Shown: positions 56,573 to 64,000 of the stretch, one piece after another
Position numbering within the stretch: the first letter of the stretch is position 1
How the letters are laid out: each line of letters begins with the position of its first letter
Source of the DNA: Atherinomorus stipes
Taxonomy: Eukaryota; Chordata; Actinopteri; Atheriniformes; Atherinidae
Reading direction: 5' to 3'
Length of the DNA stretch: 64,000 nt
Assembly: GCA_023101725.1 (NCBI GenBank)
Contig: JALJCO010013400.1
Coordinates: forward strand, 248,001 to 312,000
Notes under the pieces: generated by a model
Databases searched by the model: none
Told to the model about the DNA's origin: nothing
What the model saw: only the letters and a program-made list of their open reading frames with translations
Made by a program: the position numbers and the translations under genes

Positions 56573-57400
56573 TTAAAGGCAGGGTAGCAGATCCTGGAAA
56601 AACGGTTCAAGCAAACTAAATTTGAAAAAATATACACCCCCTGAAACCACGCCTCCAGAGCACAGGAACGCGTGCAATGATAGTTGTTGGCGAACATAAC
56701 TGAGAACAGCCGAGCTTGTTAGCTTCCCAGTAAACGGCAGAGGACCCACGTTTCCTGAAAGGGATAATTATCTCACCTCCAACTTCTTCTGCGCTGTAAA
56801 ACATCCTCACTGCAAACGCCAACATCTCCATGACTCGATCCCGATCCATTTTTTCTTTTTAAGAGCAAACAGCGGCATAGATAAGAACAGCGACCAGCCA
56901 TGTTGGTCTCGGTTCGTCTGCACTGTGAGACCAACATGGCGAGTTGGGAGCACATGGGCGAGGAAGGAGGACGCAACTGACGGCAGCCGAGTTTGATGGA
57001 CATAATAATCATTCAATTAGCACAGGCTGTTCGCAACCCCATCCAATGAAATTCATTTCATAGAAAGGGGTTTTTGCAGTCATGTACGTTCCACAGGTCA
57101 GAACATTTAATTGTCTGCAATCGGGGTGTGGAGAAGACTTTAAGCAATATAGTAAAAAATGCTCCTGGAAAACATTATCCACCCTGCTTTTAATGACATC
57201 AGAATTTCTTTGCAGTGCCACCTCCAGCAGCGCAACAGTGGTCGGACATCTGCACGTGAATGCAACATGCAGAGTGCAGCGCCAGGGAAACTGGCAGGAC
57301 CTACAGGAAGGTAAACCTCGAGAAATTCCAATAAGCTACAAGTGGAGGAAAGTTAGCGGCCCTATGGTAGATAAGTTGCTTTAGATGTTACTGTACAACT
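56573..57400 (+). mobile_element. TTAA-type element, left end only
   Basis: Begins TTAAAGGCAGGGTAGCAGATC at TTAA 56573-56576, a familiar fish terminus. The right end is not convincingly found. Near 57380 TGGTAGATAAGTTGCTTTA may be its decayed counterpart. Confidence 0.5.
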
Positions 57401-57853
57401 TGAATAAATGAACTGCAAATGCGAAGCTAACGCTACCATAAGCTAATCAAGTTGATATTGCTAAACAATGGTGCCAGTTCCATGACTCCTGGACCCACGG
57501 AGTATACCGGGCACCCATGTAGGGTTAATGGCAAAGCCATTCTAATCAAGCATTCACTGTTCCTCAACAACCTCTGATGTACAACAAAGTTTAATCACTG
57601 CACACAAAGAGCATAAACACTGATGTTCAGTGTTCATATTTGCACTAAATATTAAAAGTTAGAAATCTGTCTTTTCATATTTGGACCTTTTTATATTTTA
57701 TGTTTTTAAGTAGTTTGGTAAAATAAGTGTTCTAAAATGGCTTTCTATACTTTTTTCAAGTGTTTATTTTTCTGTAATGTATCTGTGAGTATGTTCAGAA
57801 AGTCATTTTGGCATATATACATGTACAGTTTAGAGAAGAAAATGATATCACAA
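57401..57853. other. No feature recognised
   Basis: Unique AT-rich sequence. Confidence 0.4.
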
Positions 57854-57855
57854 TA

Positions 57856-58947
57856 GGGGATTATCACGCTTACCGGAAGTTCCAAGATTTGTGACACTTC
57901 CTCTTCCGGGCCATGTTAACGACAGCCGTTCCTGCTCTGTTATACTGTTTAAATCGGATAAACTCCAAACATACTCAAGTTTTCATTCTAGACTGAAATG
58001 ATACTAAGGATGATGTGAATCAAAGCGATCGATTCGCCGCGGTGAAGGGCCGAACTTTATAATAAAACACACGTTTGTTTGTAGCCGGTGGGGCACAACA
58101 CCGGCACTTCACAGCATGCTAGCATTAGCCAGCACACAAACACACAAACATCTGAAAATCGGGTCTATACCTCCCCTTTTCCAGTGGAACAACTGGGGAC
58201 TGCCAAGAAAGGAGACGCTTTCAGATGCTTGTGTGTTTTCAGCCGCACAAAGTTAGGCACGTTATCGAGCTGGCTAATGCTAACCTGCTAACACGACTGC
58301 GCAGTCTGCCGGCCACTAACAAACGTGTGTCGTTTTATTATAAAGTTCGGTCCTTCACCGCGGCGAATCGGTCGTTTTGATCCACTTTTTCCTTAGCATC
58401 ACTTCAGTCTGGAATGAAAACTTGGCATTAGCGTTTATCCGATTAACAAAGTTTAACAGAGAAGTAGTCGGCGGACTATTGTTAGCAGGTTAGCATTAGC
58501 CAGCTTGATGACGTGTCTAACTTTGTGCGGCTGAAAACACACAAGCATCTGAAAACGTCTCCTTTCTTGGCAGTCCCCAGTTCCACTGGAAACGGGGAGG
58601 TACAGACCCGATTTTCAGATGTTTGTGTGTTTTAAGACGCACAATGTTAAGCACGTCAGTAAACGCTAGCTGGGTAATGCTAGCATGCTGTGAAGTGCCG
58701 GTGTTGTGCCCCATCGGCTACAAACAAACGCGTGTTTTTTTTATAAAGTTCGGCCCTTCACCGCGGCAAATCGATCGCTTTGATCCAGCTTTTGATCCAG
58801 TATCACTTCAGTCTAGAATGAAAACTTAAGTATGTTTGGAGTTTATACGATTTAAACAGTATAACAGAGCAGGAACGGCTGATGTTAACATGGCCCGGAA
58901 GAGGAAGTGTCAAAATCCGGGAACTTCCGGTAAGCGTGATAATCCCC
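57856..58947. mobile_element. TA-bounded hairpin MITE, complex internal repeats
   Basis: Ends GGGGATTATCACGCTTACCG and CGGTAAGCGTGATAATCCCC, flanked by TA at 57854-57855 and 58948-58949. The outer arms (57856-58140 and about 58660-58947) are inverted copies that share CTTCACCGCGGCGAATCG and ACACCGGCACTTCACAGC. A third, forward copy of the CTTCACCGCGGCGAATCGG segment lies near 58353. It is 1092 bp with no transposase. A TA target would fit Tc1/mariner-type mobilisation, but the ends belong to no family I can name. Confidence 0.78.
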
Positions 58948-58949
58948 TA

Positions 58950-60453
58950 TAGACAGTAGATTGTTACAGTATAATCTGAAGCATGTGCAGTAATATAGAT
59001 TTGGGGCTATGTCACCTAGCTCTTATTTGGAGCATGTACTGTATTAATTTAGTCCCAAATAAAATGCTTTATTCCACCTTAAAGGTTTAACATTGCTGGT
59101 TTGAGCTCATTGGCATCACCTGGTCTTTGTTTAGCTTTTCAGTCATTTAGAGGGGATTATTACACCTGTATTTTCAAATCTGTTGTTTTCAAGGCAAATT
59201 CAAAAAGTATTTTGTCTTAAATTAGTCTGGAAAATACATCCCAGTGTCCAGAGTTATGTTTAAAAAACTAAAACAAGTAATTATTCAAGTAAATATTTTG
59301 TTTCCAGTACTAGAGTAGATAGAATATCTTTTTCACCCTGTAGCAAAATTGGGTGTCTGTTTTGTTTCTATTAGTGAGGAGACAAGTGTATTTGCCGAGT
59401 GAGATCCAGACGTTATTCCTTCTGTCATGCTTAAATAAAACCGAAACTCATCATTTCACAGGCTCACTTAGCATTCTGGTTTTAGTGTCATGACTTTATC
59501 TGGATCTTCATGCATTCATATCTCAGAAGACAGGCATACAGAAAACGCACACACACATCCAGGAATGAAAGGCATCTTAGTGGAAGTGTGATGGAATCGA
59601 CATTGTTGATTTGTCATTTGGTTGGTAGACGGCAGGCGGCTGCCAAACTGCCACTGATATGGTTGCCATGGAAAGAGCGCTGGTTTGGTTCATGCGAGGC
59701 AGAAATCTGATGAGCTGCCACTCCTGCTCTGGTTCATTTTTCTGTTAGACATTCACTCTGCAAATTTAAGCACATCCAAGAGCAGATAATGCTTGCTATT
59801 CGTCAGCACGTTCCAACATTTCATACTTTCACAAACTTATCATATTCTGTCCTCTTACAGTGTCGTTGACAGAGGCTGGTAAAATATGTGCTGCAGGTGA
59901 ATCCTGATAAGCAAACAGTCAAATCTCACTGGCTGAAAATCCACATTTCGTCTTGGTGCATTCGCCTGTCAAATGTTAACATATTCAGAAAATTGTGTTC
60001 TTAACTTACCATCTGTACTTGTGCTTCATTTGCAGAATGCTCTGACAACCTTCCAGTGAACCTGTTGCTTTTAGGTTTGCAGCGTCTGTCAAGAACATTG
60101 AGACTCGTGTGTGTTTTTTATTCAGTAGAACTTGTCATGTGGCAGCAATGCTGTCTGTACTCTGCAGAGGAAACAGTCACTGCAGGAGTAGCAACCCCTG
60201 GCTGCTGTTTGGAGCATTTCAAATTCTAGGATTGTGTTTAAAGATTTTGAGTAAAAGCAGAAACTTTTGGTTCCTCTATATTCAAACTGGCAACTTTTCC
60301 TTCAGATATGTTTTTTTTTTTAATTATGTCACATTTATAATATCCTCACAAGTTCCCACATGATACTGAAGACCTGCTGATTGCAGTTAGTCAGCCATGA
60401 CTGGAGAGTGAAAAATGTGTGTATAAATCTCGGTAGCAGTTCTCTGTTATGCA
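58950..60453. other. No gene recognised
   Basis: Mostly unique sequence. Open frames at 59510-59710 and 60109-60363 have no domain or splice evidence. Confidence 0.4.
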
Positions 60454-60712
60454 TTAGATTAATAATAATACATTTGACTTGGTGCCTTGTCAAAACACCT
60501 AAGGTCACAGTAGAAAGACATAAGGACAAATAAAAGCATTAAAAATAATAGTATGACATACAAAAGACAAACTAAAACCTCTGTAAAACCAAGGAACAGC
60601 AATATTTCTGTGAAGTGGCTAGGGGGGATATGATTTGACCAAACAGAAATGTTTTGAGTCCAGTTTTAAAATGAGTCCATGGTATGGAGATGTGTAGGGA
60701 GGCAGGGTCCGA
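60454..60712 (-). repeat. LINE-associated dispersed repeat fragment
   Basis: AATAATAATACATTTGACTT, CAAAACACCTAAGG and a TTTGAGTCCAGTTTTAAAATG segment follow the order of the repeat at 44880-46160, in the same reverse orientation. Confidence 0.5.
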
Positions 60713-60941
60713 AATTAACACTCGCCAAATGTGAGTAACTTTTCCATTTGGCGAGTAAATCTCAGAGGTCTATCCGTCACATGGCGAGTAAATGTTTCTA
60801 TGAAATTAGTCATTTTGTTGGATTTCTTCTTCATGTTGCTCTACCGTCTACATGTTTCATCGACGCACATGTTCACTAACACAGACACAAATGCACCTTC
60901 ATGACATGAGACCCTCCACATTACCTCTGTTTACTAACAAG
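60713..60941 (+). mobile_element. CAGGGTCCGAAATTAAC-ended element, left part
   Basis: Starts CAGGGTCCGAAATTAACACT, a familiar vertebrate DNA-element end, with paired CTCGCCAAATG/CATTTGGCGAG. The hAT element at 60942 interrupts it. Its right end was not found; sequence after 61588 may continue it. Confidence 0.5.
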
Positions 60942-61580
60942 TAGGGCTGGGCGATATAGAAAAAAAGATTATCGATAAAAAAAAAAATCTGTATCGATCG
61001 ATATCAATATTTATCCAAAAAAAAAAAAGCCATTATTAAATTAAAAGCTATTTTAGGTGCAGCTCTGGCCATTTAAGCTTTTGCTGAATGACCTACCCAT
61101 TATAAAGTTCACACTAAAGCCGTTTTCAGACTTGCATTGCGGAACATGAGCGGTAAAGTCCATCCGCTCTTTAAACAGACTCGTCTTCTCAAACATACTG
61201 ATCCTTGCGGCCTTATCGTGTCCTGGCGATTTTATACATCAGGAAATGTTGCGGAAAAGTCAGCACAGCCGCCACATCTCTGAGGTAACAGACCAGTACG
61301 CATGTCTGAATGCAAGCCTTATAAAGGACAGAGTTCGCAATATTACCGCTTTCCAGTTGAAGTCTCAAAGGGGCATAACACTAAATTCCAATTTAGCCTT
61401 TGCTCGAGTCTGGGTTTGTGATTGGTTTGGTGGAAGGAGTGACTGTAGTATCATGCTACCTGATAGGCTACAGCGGAAAACTATGCTTCTATATTGAACT
61501 TTTATTGACCCTCTTTTTTTTATATTGAAAAAACCTCTATCGATCGATTTATATTGATATTGAATTATCGTCCAGCTCTA
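60942..61580. mobile_element. hAT MITE with perfect 8-bp TSD (CTAACAAG)
   Basis: A 639-bp element with ends TAGGGCTGGGCGATATA and ATTATCGTCCAGCTCTA. CTAACAAG occurs exactly at 60934-60941 and 61581-61588. ATCGATCGAT blocks lie just inside both ends. No transposase is encoded. Confidence 0.88.
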
Positions 61581-61588
61581 CTAACAAG

Positions 61589-62167
61589 TAGCGTTCAGCT
61601 CAGGCTTATTAAGTAGCGCGAATATGTAGTGATTTTTAGCAGGAGCTAGAAAGCACGGTAAACTGGAAAGTAAACAAGCAGGATTTACACGCTAACCAGA
61701 GAGTTCAGTGAGAAATGGCGCTTTGGAGACATCGCAAGACACCGGCTGCACTAGTCTGGGTCTGTTCCATTTACTGCCCTGGCGACTGAGTGTCGAGTCA
61801 GGTGGGCGGAGTTTTCACTCATCCGCTCAGATCCAACGTCATGTTGTGAAGCTCAGTAGATAAGTATGAGCATTAAAATGAATCCTGGAACAACTTCGGC
61901 CGGATTCTGATTCTGTTCAGCTGCTCTAAGCAGCATCACGCCACAATCCACCTGCTTTACATTCTTATTGTCCTTATTTGTTAAGAGACCTCCAATGGAT
62001 CTCTGGTGCACTTAGACTACAGCCTGAAACAGATGTGTGCAAACTTAAAATTTATTATAAACTTTTCATTCTTTTTAATTATCATTTCGAATGGGACACA
62101 CGCGTGCCAAACCGGGATGGCTAAGCCGAATGGTTTGTGTCGGTTTCATTAACCGTCCCACCCCTAC
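61589..62167. mobile_element. Mixed element remnants ending in a hAT-type terminus
   Basis: The right end at 62167 reads AACCGTCCCACCCCTAC, that is TAGGGGTGGGACGGTT reversed, typical of hAT ends. The left end is missing. The first part may be the continuation of the CAGGGTCCGAAATT element. Confidence 0.42.
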
Positions 62168-62302
62168 CCAGTTCATAGAAGCAATGTTTTGAGTTTGTCC
62201 CTCCGTGAACTAATTTTTTGTCAACCTTCTGATTGTCCTAGATAGCTTCAGTGGAAGTGACACCACTGACAGTGTTTCAGTCATGTCTGTGTTTTCGTTA
62301 GT
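62168..62302. other. No feature recognised
   Basis: Short unique stretch between repeats. Confidence 0.35.
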
Positions 62303-62545
62303 GATGGTTTACACCAATGGGTCTGATTCTGCTCTGTACAGATGCATTGTTTTGAATTTCCACAAACAAAAACTGGGGGAGGGTGCCAAAATATATGACC
62401 CGGACTGTCACACATTTTTGGGACACATTCTAGTTGGGACCTGATCTTACTGATCCAACCCAATAGGATAGAGCATGACACGCTACAATCAGGTGATTAG
62501 TTGTAAGAGTTGTCACTTCCTATATGACTTAGAACAACATGGGAA
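62303..62545 (+). mobile_element. Old, diverged half of the 489-bp MITE family
   Basis: It is collinear with the first ~250 bp of 33236-33724. The shared order is: ACACCAATGGGTCTG against CCACCAGCGGGTCTG; AAAAACTGGG; GGTGCCAAAA; GACCCGGACT; TTTTTGGGACAC; CTGATCTTACTGATCC; CAATCAGGTGATT; and CACTTCC...TGACTTAG. Many CpG sites have changed to TG or CA. The right half is absent. Confidence 0.6.
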
Positions 62546-62902
62546 CACTACCATGTATAAATAACTTTTTTTTTGTTGTTGTATAAAGCCACATGCCAAG
62601 AAGAAAGAACACAAACTGTTGGATGTCCACTGTGGTAGAAATGATCTGATTAACCTATTGTTAAAGTGTCACTCTGACTGGCGTATCAATAATATTGTGA
62701 ATAATTCTGGTGTTGATTACACGTCAGAGAGCATATCTTGAAGGGTTTATCTTCTTTTGGTGCCAAATGTCTGAGTAAACTGTTTAAAGACATGACAAGG
62801 TCAGCACTCTGCAGGCAAGACTCAGAGATGCAGTCTCTCTGTGTGGAAGCTCTCTGCCTTGCAAAGCCATATTTGTTTAATTTTTTGTTAATTGTCAATA
62901 AA
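62546..62902. other. No feature recognised
   Basis: Unique sequence ahead of the microsatellite. Confidence 0.4.
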
Positions 62903-62951
62903 TTTTTTTTTTTTTTTTTTTTTTTTCTTTCTTTCTTTCTTTCTTTCTTTC

Positions 62952-63011
<60 letters not shown>
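62903..63011. repeat. Poly-T / (CTTT)n microsatellite
   Basis: A T-run (62903-62926) is followed by about 21 CTTT units with one interruption. The long open frame across it is a repeat artefact. Confidence 0.95.
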
Positions 63012-64000
63012 AGGCTCTTGGTAATTATTTATTTTTCACAACACCACCATTCTCCTCCTTTTTTTCTGGTTATTCTAGTTTAAGATGTCACGCTGCTATG
63101 ACATCATGCGATTACATAGCTGATGTATCTATTGCTATCTGGTTGATATGCCATCTTCCAAGTAACTGTATGCTTGATTGTGGAAATGCAACAGAATTCA
63201 GGATTTACCAAACCAAATCATCCCATTCCTGCTTGTGAAAATTGGGCTTTACACCAGGCGGTTCTTACAGCTCCCATTAATTTAATAAGTCAGTTAATCA
63301 ATTAATTTACTGTATTTGATCCCAATGGGACAATGGTACACAACAGTTGGAACACAGTTCAACATAAATAAAAAAAAACATGTTTTTTCCATTCGATGGA
63401 AAAATCCGAACGCCATCTGTCATGACAGATTGTAATTCAGACTCTGACCACTTGGCGGTGAGTGAGTATGTTATTGCTGTGTTCCATTTACCATGAAACT
63501 AGGAAATGGGAACTGGGGGGTGACGTCACATCTGACCAAATTGTGTTCCCGTTCACTGGTCGGAAAATAAGATAGCAGCCTAGCAAAACAACGTGTTCGC
63601 TAAGGCTATTGTTACTAGCCGTTGTTAGCACAACTGGAGTTGTAATTGACATATCCTACATGAAAAATGTGGATTACACTACAGCTTCCCCCCACATCAA
63701 TCACAAACAATACCTTGTGTATGACTGATTTAATTCAACAAAAAAAGTCAGAAGTGCAAATAAAAGTATCATTACAGAAGCTGCTAAGCCGACTGCTAAC
63801 ACTGGGCGTGGCCATCTTTAAATCTGAACTCTGAAGTGGCAGGATTGTCTCACTTTCCAAGTGTGAAAATCCCAGCTGGGGGGGGGGCGTTACCACATGT
63901 TGGCTGGATGTTGTTGGAAGGAAAAACCCATTTTTGTTTGGACAAAGCCTAAGCAAGTATACTGGATCATCGATGGACTCAGATTAGTCCACAAGGCTTG
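63012..64000. other. No gene recognised
   Basis: Unique sequence. GTGTTCCATTTACC at 63479 may be an element end, and a G-run lies at 63879-63887. No exon or termini are supported. Confidence 0.35.

Noticed and set aside
62738..63238. A 166-codon open frame rich in Phe and Ser
   Set aside because: Most of it translates the poly-T/(CTTT)n microsatellite.

Overview
This window is teleost-type nuclear DNA. It is AT-rich, has no operons or ribosome binding sites, and is packed with fish-type repeats. These include a fossil Tc1 element whose ends read CACTCACC...GGTGAGTG, tRNA-headed SINEs with L2-like or RTE-like tails, L2/Rex1-like and L1-like LINE ends, hAT elements with 8-bp target-site duplications (TSDs), and many short elements bounded by TTAA. 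No intact host protein-coding gene could be recognised. The recognisable coding sequence is decayed transposon sequence, plus one unassigned 77-nt exon-like segment at 19251-19327. The window is probably intergenic or lies inside a large intron.

Layout. 1-1988 is a head-to-tail array of a roughly 489-bp GC-rich element (AGCCCCGTTTCCACC ends, TWA target sites). 2000-5760 is a fossil two-gene DNA transposon: a PD-(D/E)xK (YqaJ-type) nuclease pseudogene on + converges on a THAP plus DDE transposase pseudogene on -. This gene pair fits the ISL2EU/Harbinger-like type. 6043-9860 holds a TTAA element, an AT-rich degenerate tandem and a CACTGCAAAAAC-ended element carrying a second nested element. 9861-12520 is largely featureless. 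12838-17770 is a cluster of short DNA elements, followed by about 1.5 kb of unique sequence with the exon candidate. 20077-25716 alternates microsatellite, SINEs and further elements.

26640-27670 is a CpG-rich repeat split by a hAT element with a perfect 8-bp TSD. 32045-34430 is a stack of a dead Tc1 element, two solo 489-bp copies of the array family and a third short element. 34824-37603 holds two members of one TTAA family whose third member is at 16115-16553. 38440-46740 is mostly LINE and SINE remnants. 46759-47548 is a hAT element with a large inverted-repeat core. 50450-52569 combines a partial TA-bounded hairpin element, a 5'-truncated L1-like LINE and a TTAA element end. 53870-58947 holds more TTAA and hairpin elements. 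60454-62167 is a nest of hAT and other repeats, and 62303-62545 is an old, diverged copy of the array family.

The elements are mostly non-autonomous and none of the recognised transposase genes is intact. The informative content is therefore the order of insertion: exact TSDs, nested copies, and one family seen as a tandem array, as fresh solo copies and as a decayed relic. Family names were assigned from memory of termini and protein motifs, without database searches.
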